Part shown: one piece after another, positions 39,165 to 50,621 of the stretch
Layout: each line of letters starts with the position of its first letter
Numbering within the stretch: the first letter of the stretch is position 1
The notes under the pieces: generated by a model
What the model saw: the letters and a program-made list of their open reading frames with translations, nothing else
Databases searched by the model: none
What the model was told of the DNA's origin: nothing
Assembly: GCF_019059575.1 (NCBI RefSeq)
Contig: NW_024882801.1
Span: 62,001 to 126,000 of the forward strand
From: Amphibalanus amphitrite
Taxonomy: Eukaryota > Arthropoda > Thecostraca > Balanomorpha > Balanidae
Direction: 5' to 3'
Length of the DNA: 64,000 nucleotides
Made by a program: the position numbers and the translations under genes

Positions 39165-42100
39165 TCAGATCGGTGCCCCGCCCAGCTCCTCCACCAGGCC
39201 CTCGACGTCATCTGCCCAGGAGAAGGACGGGTCGTACTCCTCGCTAGGATCCTGGTTCTCGTCCTCCGACTCTGGCTCCTGTTTCGCCGCAGGAGGCTCC
39301 GGCTCCGGCTCCGAACGCTCCTGTTTCACCACGGTTTGCTCCAGATCCTGTTTCGCTGCGTCCGGCGGCGGGCTCAGCCGCTCCTGTTTGATCAGGTCCG
39401 GATCGATCGGCTCCTGTTTGACCACCACCGGGAACGACAGCTCCCGTTTCGCGGCTCCGGGCTCCTGTTTGACGTCCTGTTTCACTGTCCTCGTGTCCTG
39501 TTTGAGGTCGACCGCCTTGTGACGCTCCTCTGTGGCGTGGTCGCCGGCCGCCGTGTGCTCCTGTTTGATTGTGGCCGGCTCCTGGGGCGGCTTCCGTTTC
39601 ACGGCGATGGGCTGCGCCGGCGGCGGCTTGTCGCTGTCACGGCGCCGGTCCGGCGTGCTGGCCACAGACGCCGTGCCGGCCGACTCGGAGTCAGAGCCGA
39701 TCGAGTCAGAGTCCTTGCGACTGCGCAGCGCGGCCAGCTTCACCGGGCTGGAAACACAGAGGCGACGGGCGGGCGGTGAGTGCACGGTAAGGAGCAGCAC
39801 CCGCAGAAAGATGAAAGATGCACACCCGCAGCTATGGCAACACTGAAGCTAAGCTCGAAAGATTATAACGGACACTGAAATTATTGTCATTATGCATTTC
39901 CAGACAATACCAATTCGACAGCATTAAAGACGTGGATTAGACGGCATACGTTTTACCTCCACCTACATCAACACTTTACATAAATATTAGAACAACTTTG
40001 TGTGTAGACAATGAAAAAACGTTTTTCGTTGGTTTAAAAAAACTAGCGCCCGCCTGGGTAGTTCCTTCCGGCCCGTCCGGGACACGTCCACTCACTCGTT
40101 CCAGTAGTGTAGGTGAATCCGCCAGTTTTTGATCGCCGAGTCCCACCGACGCCGGCTGGTCTTCCGCGTCTTCACCGGCGTTCGCGGATGGAACGGCTCC
40201 CGCTTGTGCCTGGCGGGAATACAAGCGTGAACGTTATAAGAATTCGCAATAGAATGACCTGGCCATGACATTGGTCTTCACTCTCACAACGCCACATATA
40301 AACACCAACTTAATGACACAAAAATAAGATTATCGTATCATCATAGCAACATCGAGAGCGAAAAGAACCATACTTTCTTTGAACACCGCCATTCGCATTG
40401 CAAACATCTAAAACCCCGATAAACCGACTGAAATTGCATATCATTTAATTTCATTCCCACTAGTCATCACTAGTTACGTCGAACCTGAACACACGTAGCA
40501 GCAGTGAGGGACTAATAAAAGAACAACGTTGCACCAACATTAATTTTTGCAAATTAAGCCCATTGAAAAGCTAACGGACTTACTTTGGGACTGTATCGAT
40601 ATATTCCTGGTAGCAAAGCGTGTTCTTGCCGTAGTCAAGCTGCTTTTGCCTTCTTGCCAGTATAACAGGGTCGGTTTCTTTTTCGAAACGAGTCCTGTAG
40701 GAAAGCACCGTCCAGTTAAGGTAAAAAAAAACGCACATATTTAAAGACATTTGACGACAAAAAGTGTCTTTCTTTGGATCACTACTTCATTTGCACGGGA
40801 TTGGAACTGCATGATAAAACCGTGTACCCATGAATGATAAAAATGCATGATAAAGCCGTGGAAAACAAAACATTCGTATCTGTCGATATTTTCTTGGATT
40901 AAGTTTCCACCAATGTACCGGGTCAGCGGCGCGGGACTGACCTCTCTGGCTGAGGGGCGTCGTTTTCGGTGGACTCATTGGGCCAGGACGAGCTCGAGTT
41001 GCGCCGCTGCCGAGTGCCGCGCCTTCTGAACGGCGGAGACAGAAGACCCCTGGTCTTTCTTATGCATCACCATCATATTTTACAGTTCAATTAAAAGCAG
41101 TTACCCAGTTCTACACAAATAATACCATTTAAAATACAAGTTACTCACCCAAACTAATGCATCCGTTAATCATACATATCAAAACATATGTACAGTTATC
41201 GCGTAAACCTGTACCTCTAGTTAATGATAAAACATGTATGATAGGTAAAACCGTGGAAAACAAAACATTCGTACCTGTCGATATTTTTTTTTTTTGGATT
41301 AAGTTTACACTCGTGTACCGGGTTAGCGGCGCGGGACTGACCTCTCTGGCTGAGGGGCGTCGTTTTCGGTGGACTCATTGGGCCAGGACGAACTCGAGTT
41401 GCGCCGCTGCCGAGTGCCGCGCTTTCTGAACGGCGGAGACAGAGGACCCCTGGTCTTTCTGCGAACGTGCGGTACGCAAGACACATTAGCCGAGGCGTAC
41501 TCAAGGCAGACCATGATATCGATAGAGGGGTGAGTTAGCCAGCTAGCATCAGGCTATCAAACGGTATGGTATCTTTGAAAAACTAAACCGAAATAATCTG
41601 AGTTTAATGTGCCAGAGGAGTTGATAAATAAAAGGTACAAGAAAGATCACAAAGCGGTACTCACCACTTAATAATTGCAGCTTGAGCTTATGTTCAAATA
41701 TCTAGTGAATTATTATTAGCAAGTGAATTTAACCCATTAAAAACCAGCAGAGTCCAGCAGACTGTCCATAATTCATGGAAGTACACTGCTCTAACATATG
41801 CCCGTCAATACCTGTTGTCATTGTCGGGCGATCTGGATCGGGAGCGCAGCGACGGGCGCCGCTCCTCGTGTCGGCGGCGGTGGTTCAGACGCTCCCGGAG
41901 GTCCCTGCCGCGCTGCTGCTCCACGTGCGACCTGCCGCCCAACAATGACGCTGCACTGTCATAACCAGGACATACCAAGAGATGATTATGATGATTTGGG
42001 GATTTGTGTCGCTCAGACTACAAAGGTCATTGGTGCTCACACTGAGAATGGTTTGCTTTCATGGTTTCATGGTTCATTTCATTGTTTGCATTCTTTTTCA

Positions 42101-43962
42101 TAATAGCCATATTTGGTAAATAATGAAATGAATGTTGGTAAAAGCATGAAACAACTACATACTGTGCTGAGCATTACTGGGATAACAATGATAGTGTTCA
42201 ACTTGAGTGTTAGGTACACATTGGCACAATCAGCTGTACCAAGTTTGAATTGAAATTTCATTCTGAATATTTTGTGCATGATAAATATTTCACATCCCAT
42301 ACCAACACAAAGAATGAGCGAAACATCTCACTCTTACTGTGAGTCAGTGAGAGAAAAAGGAGGGAGGGGAGAGAGGCAGAGAGTGAGGCAGGGAAGCATA
42401 GAGGCAAAGATAGAGGTGAAAAGAGACATGGTGATGGGCATAATGGTAATAGTGGGGTAAGAATAGGAGAGATAGGTATGGCAAATGAAAGTGAAAGATG
42501 GGGATGGTAAGAAGTGGATAGGAATTGGAAAATACAGTGACAAGTTACTAGAACTATAGTTCTTTTTCAAAAGTGGCTTGGCTTCCAAACATTTATTTAT
42601 TTAGACACTCACCCTTCAGCCAGAAAAACAAAACAAAAACATACAGTTGGCTGCATACAGTGATGTCAACATAAAATGCCCATATTTGCAGAAACGTTTT
42701 TAATGTGAGTATTTCACCACAAAATCAAAAATGAAGATTTAAAGTCAGAATTTTCAGGCAGATTCAGAACTCGGATGTTGCCAAAACTTGTTTTTTATAA
42801 ATTTAGTCCGAACCTTTTGATAGGAAGGATTCACAAGGACAGCGCCACCGCTAAGCACAGCTTGTTGCGGTGACCCTGCCTCTACCCTCCGATCGCGCAA
42901 TTCCAGTTCTATGGCAGAATTTAGTCCAAAGTTTAATGTGCGCACATAGCCGCACGCAGCCGGTCCTCTCACTGACTTTGCCTGGCTACGGCCTGCCACC
43001 AACCGCAACCATACCTGTCAGGAGGCCCATATATGTCAAGCGCCCGTCGCACTTCGAACCTGGACTGTTATAACCGGGAACGCGTGCTCTCACCACACTG
43101 AGTCCAACGGCAACGCTCTACCAAATGAGCTACGGGACCGGCTTATATTAGCTTTGAAAATAAACCTGGAGCCAACCCACTTTTGAAAAGCAAGCCACAG
43201 ACAATATCTACACCTACTTGTACTTACATGCTCAACAATGAGATCAGTGATCTGAAATACAGGAAACCCTTCAACTAAATTAGGTAGGTATATGCTCAAC
43301 CAACTCAAACTGAAACTGCTTGGCAAATCAAATTGTAAGTTATACCAATTGATTGAGGCACACTGTATCATGGGAGACGGGCGCGTAGCAACCCCAACGT
43401 CCACGGACCACGACGGAATAAATACGTTTCGTCCAAGGCCCTGTGTTCTATATACTCTGGTTTCGTCCTTGCGTTTAGTTACAAAGGCCAAGCGCAGCCA
43501 AGCGTAGGTTATCGTCGTGTACAAAAGATATTCCAGTTTGTGACGAAGCTGATTATAATTGGTCCCGACTCTTGATGATGCTGATCTACGTCATATGAGT
43601 GGTCAGTTGGTATTTATCGACAGCTGCAGCTTTTACAATCGAACACATTTTTGGCGCGATTTATCCGCAATATTATGAATGTAAAGCGCCAGTTTGGCTT
43701 TGACTGCCATATTCGCGGGTGAAGTTAAAATGATACCATATTTCAGACGGGCAAGATTTGTGGCAAGTTCCTGCTTACACTCACATTTCCCAAGCATGTA
43801 AAATGTAAATATTATCTTTACCTGTTCAACATCCTCTCAAGGAATCACCTCAGAACTGGAAAATCATCATAACACCGGACAACCTGAAATTCGATTCGTA
43901 CGATAAGTGACTGGTGATGCGCCACTCACTCACTGTGACGCCGCATTTTCATCTTGCCACAT
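39165..43962 (-). CDS. SLBP: Histone mRNA stem-loop binding protein SLBP (six exons)
   Basis: Binds the 3' stem-loop of replication-dependent histone mRNAs for their processing, export and translation. Exons on the minus strand: 43962-43934, 41931-41812, 41458-41342, 40694-40584, 40209-40096, 39747-39165; all internal joins are phase 2 and give 357 aa. The RNA-binding domain (residues about 90-165) is unmistakable: [36 protein letters not shown] with the TP motif whose Thr is phosphorylated in animals, and [20 protein letters not shown]. Upstream is a basic/Ser part ([17 protein letters not shown]), like other SLBPs. The 193-residue C-terminal tail is unusual, with repeated KQE (several IKQE/VKQE sumoylation-type sites) and an acidic end [15 protein letters not shown]. 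The first exon (MWQDENAAS) and exon 2 rest only on phase and borders (exon 2 donor GTATTG is weak). A second copy of exon 3 lies at 40942-41058. Confidence 0.92.
40942..41058 (-). CDS. Duplicated copy of SLBP exon 3, probably poorly spliced
   Basis: This 117-bp copy lies exactly 400 bp downstream (on the minus strand) of the exon at 41342-41458 and is almost identical, with two amino acid changes (GPL to GLL, FRKR to FRRR). It keeps an open frame, the donor GAG|GTCAGT and the same phases. Intronic sequence past the donor is duplicated too (GGAAAACAAAACATTCGTA). The similarity stops at the AG before the exon: here it is preceded by ATGGTGATGCAT, with no pyrimidine tract. It could be an alternative exon or a dead copy. 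Confidence 0.75.
42791..43144 (-). mobile_element. tRNA-derived SINE, copy 1
   Basis: Read on the minus strand it starts with a tRNA-like head: AAGCCGGTCCCGTAGCTCAT with an A box, then a B box region around GGTTCGAAGTGCG, followed by a body of about 250 bp and an A-rich tail (TTTATAAAAAA). The B box has drifted. It matches the copy at 47791-48148 throughout. It lies in SLBP intron 1, in the same orientation as that gene. Confidence 0.85.
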
Positions 43963-43989
43963 CCATTGCTGGGCCTGAGTACGCCCAAG

Positions 43990-44575
43990 GCCCTAGTACG
44001 CCCCTGTCATGCTCTACTGCGCTGTGTGCGCCTTAGCGTCGCCGTCACCGTCAGTACCTTGCCCCCAGACAGGTGATGCGTCAGCTCGTAGTCGTACGGT
44101 ATGCTAACGGCGCCCCACGGAATCGCGGCGTCTGAGCGGTCGATAGCGGCGTCACGCGGGCGGTACGAGGCCGGCCGGACCCGGTGCGGTGGCCAGCACG
44201 GGGCCCAGCCGGCCAGAGACGGTGCGCTGGGCCCGCCGCTGATCGAGGGCCGTCTCACGGCCGCCGAGTACACAACTCCGTACAGGGGCGTGAGTGCGCC
44301 GCCGCTGACTCGTGTGAGCGGCCCGGCCGGCGCGAGGCGGTGTTTCATGAAGTAAGTATAGCATTGCCCCATCACACGCAGCCAGCGAGCTGACTTCCAG
44401 GGGTGGGGTTAACGGTAAAGGACTTAAACCGGGCTGCCTGACCACAACGGTCAACAAACCAACGGCGATTTATCCCAAACACTGTTGACCGTACCCGTGT
44501 AGTGTATGTACATAGTCTCATATTTGCTAAGTGCCGGTGTGTGCTGGCTGACTGCTGTGTGCTGTGTGCCGCAAG
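43990..44575. promoter_or_regulatory. Divergent promoter region between SLBP and METTL7-type gene
   Basis: The two start codons (43962 minus, 44576 plus) are about 610 bp apart in a GC- and CpG-rich stretch, so a shared or overlapping promoter is inferred. A strong plus-strand splice donor, ATGAA|GTAAGT at 44352, and a pyrimidine-containing AG just before ATG 44576 would allow a spliced 5' leader for the plus gene. I see no clear TATA box. Confidence 0.45.
44055..44375. other. Coding-like GC-rich stretch, strand uncertain
   Basis: The minus strand reads about 107 codons from ATG 44375 with balanced composition (ending PWGAVSIPYDYELTHHLSGGK, then a GTACTG donor). The plus strand is also open from ATG 44101 to the good donor at 44352. 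Neither frame resembles a family I know, and neither joins SLBP or the methyltransferase in phase. It may be only a leader or promoter. Confidence 0.3.
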
Positions 44576-47500
44576 ATGCTGCTGGACGCGCTGGGCTGGG
44601 CCTGCTGGCTGCTGGGCTGGTCGGTCTGGCTGCTGGGCTGGCCGGCCAGCCTGCTGGGCTGGGGCCTGCTGGCGGTGATGGCAGCGCGCGCGGCGCTGGG
44701 CCCCGAGACGGCCGGCAGTCTGCACGATCGCCTAATGGCCTGGGTGTTCAGCCGGTTCTTGGAACAGCAAGAGGCCCACCTGGGACCTCTCAAGGCCGAC
44801 CTGTTCAGACCGATGGCGCAGATGAAGTCGGCCCAGCCAGAGCTGACAGACGGCGCCATCAACATTCTGGAGGTGAGGGAGCTGCCACGGAGCTGCAGCC
44901 GGTATACGGCGGTGAGCACCCGAACGATAGTGCCTGCCGAGAGAGGTTAACTCTGGAGGGTTGGCTGAGAGGCTTGACTCGACAGTCGACACCGTAGATT
45001 GCCCCGATTGCCACATCTCCTCTCAATGTAGCCTGTGTGTTTGCTGTGAGCCCAGAACGGTCATTGGGGCCAACGGCATCGCTTACCTACCTATGTAGGC
45101 ATCGGGAGTCGAACCCGGAACTTGTTAATGGGCGAGATGGCAATAAATTTACTTACCTACTAAAATTGGAAGATGTTTGATACCTAACAGTGAGAGGTAG
45201 GTTATAGGTACCTAGGTAGGTATGTGCTGCGATTTGAGCCTCAAATTTGGATAAGATGTGAATAGTTTTGTGCAATATCGAAACTACGTAAGTTCAATTT
45301 ATGTTCAGTTGAGCAGAATGAAATAAACTAAACGTACCTAAATTACCCCGCGCCGGGCCGGGGGGGTGTTTGAACACCCCCCTTGCGGTTTTTCGCAGAT
45401 ATCTCAAAAACGGCGGCGCGGAGCGCCGCCGTTTTTGGCACACCTGTTCGTGCATCTTTTCCGCACATGTTGTGAAAAGTTCAGACCCAGGTCACCTTAG
45501 GTCAGGTCACCAGGTCACGCCAAGTGACCTCACCTCAGAAAAAAATAAGAATGTTCGTCATAGCTACACCGACTGAACGATTGCCTTGAAACTTTCAGCG
45601 ATTGATAAGAGCAACACTATCTATAAAATGTAGATCTCGGAATTTTGATATCGTTGACCTAAGGTCAGGTCAATTTTGCGGCCTCTCCATTTTAAGTCAA
45701 TGGGAGAAAATTGAAAAGCGCCTGTTTTGCACGAACGCTATTCTAGACACTCTCAAACATCGAGATGTAGGTAAAATAGACACACTGAACCAGAAAATGG
45801 CAACTGTGACCCCTCGTTATGTCCCCGAGGTCATCTCAGGTCACGAACAGAATCTAACAGTTTTTTATGATAACTTCTGATAGAGGCGTGCTAGAGCGCT
45901 GAAAACGCCTTAGATGTGTTCGGCTCGACGTTGCGGATCGACTGATATGCAACATGACCTTTTCCGGTCAGGTCATGACCTTGACCTGAGGTCAAATTTT
46001 CAAGTTGACCTTTCAAGGTCAAATTATAGTTCATTCGACGCGTCTCGACGAGAGGAACACGATGCTGGCAAAAGTAATGTCATAGCTCTTTTGAGTCAAA
46101 AGTTATTGCCGAAAAAACGTTTTTCGTAAAAACGGCTATTTTTGGAGTTTTTGCCTTCTGGAGGCTAAACCGTTGACCTGAGGTCAAATCTGAGAACATT
46201 ACTCAGAAAGGTCTGTTAAAGGGCTATCGAATGCGCTTTTTTGCGGCGCTGTAGCTCTATCGGTTCCCGAGATAGCCGTTGGCAGTTTCCAAAATGTTGA
46301 AATAGTGAACATTTGACCTTTGGTGACCTCTGGTGACCTGACCTTTGACCTGACCCAAAAAATGACCGAAGTGTTTTCGTCCTTATTTTGGACGTTCTTT
46401 CGATTGCCCTTTACCGCGTGTCGCTACGTGGCCCAGGAGCCGAGTTAGAAGGGGGGGGGGTGTTCAAACACCCCCCGCGGCCCGGGGCGGAATTTCAGAG
46501 CACCGGCCCGGCGCGGGTTACGTCCAGGAACCAAAGGGCAGGCGGCCCATGGGCAGCGTGGGGTGACGGGAGATCATGGGTGGCTGGGGGCGGTCACGTG
46601 TTTTATGAGTTTTAGATGTGACTGCGTAATGATCCAATACGCCTAATGAATGGCAGTTGGAACGGACCCGTGGCCCATTCAAAGCGGTCTGATTGCTTCC
46701 ATCACGACGAATAAAACGCTTTGAACCACCTCCCGGACGAGTTTTAGGCCCTTCAATGCGAACAGTTCGGAGACGGCTGGCACGTAATCTCACGTCGCTA
46801 CGATATTTTTGGAGTTATCCTCGGCTTCTTCACCCCAATTGCTGGTTCGTAACGCTAAAATGTTGGTTCGGAGAGCTCAGATCGGTGCATAACTGATTGT
46901 CGTCCTGTGCCTGCACTAACCCCGTAGATACCTACTGGCTATCACCTTTGCCTTTGACATCGTTTCTGTCTTCAGGTGGGCGTCGGCTGCGGCACCAACC
47001 TGCCCTACTACCCGGCCGGCTCTCAGCTGACCTGCGTTGACCCCAACCCGCACTTCCGCGCCTACTTCCGTTCGGCGTGCGCGGCTCGCGCGGCGCACCT
47101 CTCGCAGGAGGTGCGCTTTGTCGTCGGCTGCGGCGAGCAGATGGCCGATGTAGCCGACGCGTCCGTTGACGCCGTGGTGGTGACGCTGGTGCTCTGCAGC
47201 GTGCGTGACGTCACCCAGGTGGTGCGGGAAGTGCACCGCGTGCTACGGCCGGTACGTAACTGCGAACTGTGTGCTCCAGTGTGAAACGGTAACAGATTGG
47301 TTATGCTTATGCTTTTGGTTCGGTAGAGTTGTATTGTAATGTGTTAGAATGATTCTCACTTTTAAAGACTTAAATGAACCAGTTGTTACTCTCAAGCAAG
47401 TCCAGAGTCCAGACTCTAGCGCAACGTATGTAATTGCGTGCAATGTGCATCGTATGCTTATCGTAAGTTCAGGGACCACAATCGCTCGCATGGTGCCTCG

Positions 47501-49224
47501 CCCGGTGCCATTTTTATCCGTTGTTCTTCCTTCCCATTGGAGTGCGTCACTTAATTAACTTTAAGACTTGTTGAAGAGAAGTTTTGACGCTGACATTGCA
47601 GCGCCAGCGTTTTGTTGTCACCTGTGTCGGACTCGGTGTGGCAGTGATTTTGTCGGTATCCTGAAGAGTAGAACTCAACAAATCGTAAAATGTCTATCGT
47701 TTGTTAGGGTTAACGGCAATAACTTCAGTTTTCTTTGTTAGATAGTCATTACTCCTCGGCCAAAGCATCCACTACCAGGTCATGGTTTGATTTTTTTTTT
47801 TTATAAATTTAGTCCGAACCTTTTGATAGGAAGGATTCACAAGGACAGAGCCACCGCTAAGCGAAGCTTGTTGCGGCGACCCTACCCTCTACCCTCCGAT
47901 CGCGCAATTCCAGTTCTATGGCAGAATTTAGAGTCCAAAGTTTAACGTGCGCACATAGCCGCGCACGGCCGGTCCCCTCACTGACTTCGCCTGGCTACGG
48001 CCTGCCACCAACCGCAACCATACCTGTCAGGAGGCCCATAAATGTCAAGCGCCCGTCGCGCTTCGAACCCGGACTGTTATAACCGGGAACGCGTGCTCTC
48101 ACCACGCGGAGTCCAACGCTCTTACCAACTGAGCTACGGGACCGGCTTGAATAATGAGCACGGCGTGAAATATCATATCCCGACCCTTCCTCAGGGTGGC
48201 AAGTTTTTCTACCTGGAGCACATCGCCCGTGAGGAGGGCTCCGCGGTGCGTCGGCTGCAGAACGTACTGACCAACAGCGGCATGTGGCCCTGTCTGCTGC
48301 AGTGCTGGCTGAACCGCGACCCTCGGCCGGTGAGAAGGCGGGACGGACGGGAGTCGGGAGGGGACGGACGGGAGTCGGGAGGGGACGGACGGGAGTCGGG
48401 AGGGGACGGACGGGAGTCGGGAGGGGACGGACGGGACGGGACGGGACTGGGACAGGACGGGACTGGAACAGGACGGGACTGGGACAGGACGGGACTGGGA
48501 CAGGACGGGGCACGGACGGGACACGACACGGGTGGGACACGGACAGGAGGTATGGCTTATGTATTTATTTCTGGGCATATCTGCTTTGTTTATCTTATAG
48601 ATTATAGTACTACAGTGGAGTTGATGCCTTCTTCTAGAGAACGTAGACGGTAATTTATCACGTCCAGTACTCAGTGCTCACCTCACGCCGACCGCTGCAG
48701 ACAGTACCGCCTGTCATGTCTGAGTGTGCTGTGTGAGAGCAGTGTGCTGCCTCGCCGGGCCAATACGCCGGCGCCGCGCCGCGCCGGACCGGACTGGACG
48801 GGCCCGCCGGGCCGCCTCTCATGCATTATGCGGCACCAATCAGTGCAGGGAGGCCAGATGACGGCGGAGGGGCCGGCAGCCCGATGAAACCAATATGGCC
48901 GGACGGCCGGTCGCCAGCGGCCACTTCGGCGGCAACTGTGCCATGCATGCATGTTTGAGCGCCCGGCGGGGGGAAGGTACGACCCGTCCGCCGCCCGGCG
49001 CCTCTGCCAACGGAACGGTAGCGGACATGGCGCTGTCCAGTACCGCCCGTGTCGGACCGTTGTCCACTGAGGCTGACCTGCGCCCGTTCTCCTACCGGCA
49101 GGTTATCGAGAGCGGCCTGTTCCAGTCTGTGGACCAGCAGCTGAGGCCCATCGTCAAAAAACTAAAGCCCTGGGACATGACCAACCTAACGAATCAATGT
49201 CTTGTCGGTGTGGCCACAAAGTGA
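44576..49224 (+). CDS. METTL7: METTL7-type membrane-anchored SAM methyltransferase (four exons)
   Basis: Members of this family sit on ER and lipid-droplet membranes, and the mammalian proteins methylate small alkyl thiols using SAM. Exons 44576-44872, 46976-47251, 48195-48329 and 49102-49224 all join in phase 0 with GT-AG borders, giving 276 aa against about 244 in mammals. Residues 1-40 form the hydrophobic anchor, here with LLGW three times. Exon 2 begins with the SAM loop VGVGCGTNLPYYP, then LTCVDPNP, the GEQMADVADASVD block and TLVLCSVRDVTQVV. Exon 3 has GGKFFYLEHIARE, and exon 4 ends in LVGVATK, matching the family's C-terminus. The start is the ATG directly before the anchor. AATAAA at 49697 is a likely polyadenylation signal. 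Intron 1 carries a TTAA-type MITE, and intron 2 a SINE ending 46 bp before exon 3. Confidence 0.93.
45343..46521. mobile_element. TTAA-family MITE (about 1.18 kb)
   Basis: The left end is TTACCCCGCGCCGGGCCGGG and the right GGCCCGGCGCGGGTTAC. The TTAA sites have decayed to TTAC. The hairpin loops are TGTTTGAACA and the inverse TGTTCAAACA. It carries the palindromic AACGGCGGCGCGGAGCGCCG segment shared with 54270-55748, and many AGGTCA words (for example 45955-46022). It lies in intron 1 of the methyltransferase gene. Confidence 0.8.
47791..48148 (-). mobile_element. tRNA-derived SINE, copy 2
   Basis: On the minus strand the head has a canonical A box (TAGCTCAGTTGGTAAGAGC) and a B box (GGGTTCGAAGCG), the internal polymerase III promoter. 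The acceptor-stem pairing and tRNA body are not intact, so it is not a tRNA gene. The body and A-rich tail (TTATAAAAAAAAAAA) match 42791-43144. It is in intron 2 of the methyltransferase gene, antisense to it. Confidence 0.88.
48345..48540. repeat. Two adjoining G-rich tandem repeats
   Basis: About five copies of the 20-bp unit GGGACGGACGGGAGTCGGGA are followed by about four copies of the 17-bp unit CGGGACTGGGACAGGAC. They start 16 bp after exon 3 of the methyltransferase gene, next to its splice donor. The open frames in the array are artefacts. Confidence 0.92.
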
Positions 49225-50011
49225 TTGGGGTGGGTCATGGTGCAGGTCTCAGACCTCCCTGAACCGGTCTATCGGGTTGAACTCTGGGAGACGGCTTCGG
49301 GTCATATACATAGGGTGGCGGGGCATTCCAATGAACCGAATGTTCTACCTGACTGACGTGTTAAATGTTGCAAGGCATGTTTTTGGGTGAGCCATTTGAA
49401 CCAGCAATTTTTTTTTGTATTTTGCTGGCATGCTCTTCTTGTCAAACGCTGCTGACGCCTTGTCGGTCACTTGTGCCGCCGGTGAGTTTTAGATTCACGT
49501 GTCAAAGCATCGACATTTGAAATGACATTCCATAGCGTATTTCGCTGCTCCATTCCATAGCGTGTGATGAATATTGTACCTACCGAGTAATTGCATTTCG
49601 TAGCAAGCTGCCGTATAATTTGGTTGTGATAGCCCACACGGCGTGAAAAATGTCGCTTCATTCCATGTGATGTGATTTTATTGGGTACCTGAATCGAATA
49701 AAAGTTAAATGAGCTCTACTTTCTTTTCACCATACCTAATTACTATTCAAACTCATAACTCGGATAGACAGGTGACTCAAGTGAAAAAGTGAAATTGTTG
49801 AGTAGCGCACATCAAAACCGCATCCGCCACTGTCTACACATCGTTACCAACTCTAACTAGTTAGAACAATTAAATGATATCAAAATGCAATATATTTATC
49901 ACAGGTACCTAAATGCAGGTAAATGCGCATGGTTATTATTATTGAAATTAGGTGATACCTAAGTGGCAAGTAGGTACCGCTCTCGCGAGATTAAGCGGTA
50001 GGGTTTGCACT
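49225..50011. other. 3' untranslated and intergenic sequence
   Basis: It follows the methyltransferase stop and contains its probable polyadenylation signal. No other gene is seen. Confidence 0.5.
49697..49702 (+). promoter_or_regulatory. Likely polyadenylation signal AATAAA
   Basis: This is the AATAAA word about 470 bp after the methyltransferase stop codon, in an AT-rich context. The assignment is by position only. Confidence 0.5.
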
Positions 50012-50621
50012 TTAACCCTCGAGCCGCTGGGGGGGGGGGGGGCATAAAGTTGCCCCCCCCTTTACGTTTTGTGGAAAATCTCCGAAACCTGATGAGCTAC
50101 GAACGTGAAACTTGGCATAGCTTCAAATGAATACCTAGGCAATGTTTGGAGAAAGTTTGGTGGTTGTAGCACCAAAGATGACGTCACAGTGACGTCATAA
50201 CATTTTGTCGTTTTCCGATATGGACCGTTTCTTATGACGCTGAGCATAAAACTCAACTGTAAATGAACTAGACAGCACCTGCTGTCATCCTAAAACATCT
50301 AAGCACACTTCCATCTAGTTCCTGACCAATAATCGGCTTTTTATATTCGGTCCCATACATCTGATGTATCGTGAGGAAACTGAGAGTCGCAAATCTATAA
50401 TTTTACTTATGACGTCACTGTGACGTCATTTCAAATGGGATCGACACCAAATTTCGACACAACCTCGGCTAGGTATTCAGAAAGACGTGTGCAAAGTTTT
50501 GCTTCTCTATCTCTTCGCGTTGCGACGATATCGTCGCGGAAGTAAAGGGGGGGGGCAACTGTATGCCCCCCCCCCCCAGCGGCCGGCGGGTGGCGCGGAG
50601 GCCCAGCGGCCGCCGGGTTAA
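50012..50621. mobile_element. TTAA-flanked piggyBac-like MITE (610 bp)
   Basis: Left TTAACCCTCGAGCCGCTGGG, right CCCAGCGGCCGCCGGGTTAA. The hairpins are a G-run, GCATAAAGTTGC and a C-run at the left, and GCAACTGTATGC, close to the inverse, at the right. The right end has a short duplication of its own tip (AGCGGCCGGCGGGTGG then AGCGGCCGCCGGG). Unlike its relatives it carries few AGGTCA words but has TGACGTCA words (50172-50197 and 50410-50428). Confidence 0.8.

Noticed and set aside
48045..48148. A genuine tRNA gene on the minus strand
   Set aside because: A and B boxes are present, but the acceptor stem does not pair properly, the segment continues into a 250-bp body with an A-rich tail, and a drifted copy occurs at 43041-43144. 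It is a SINE.
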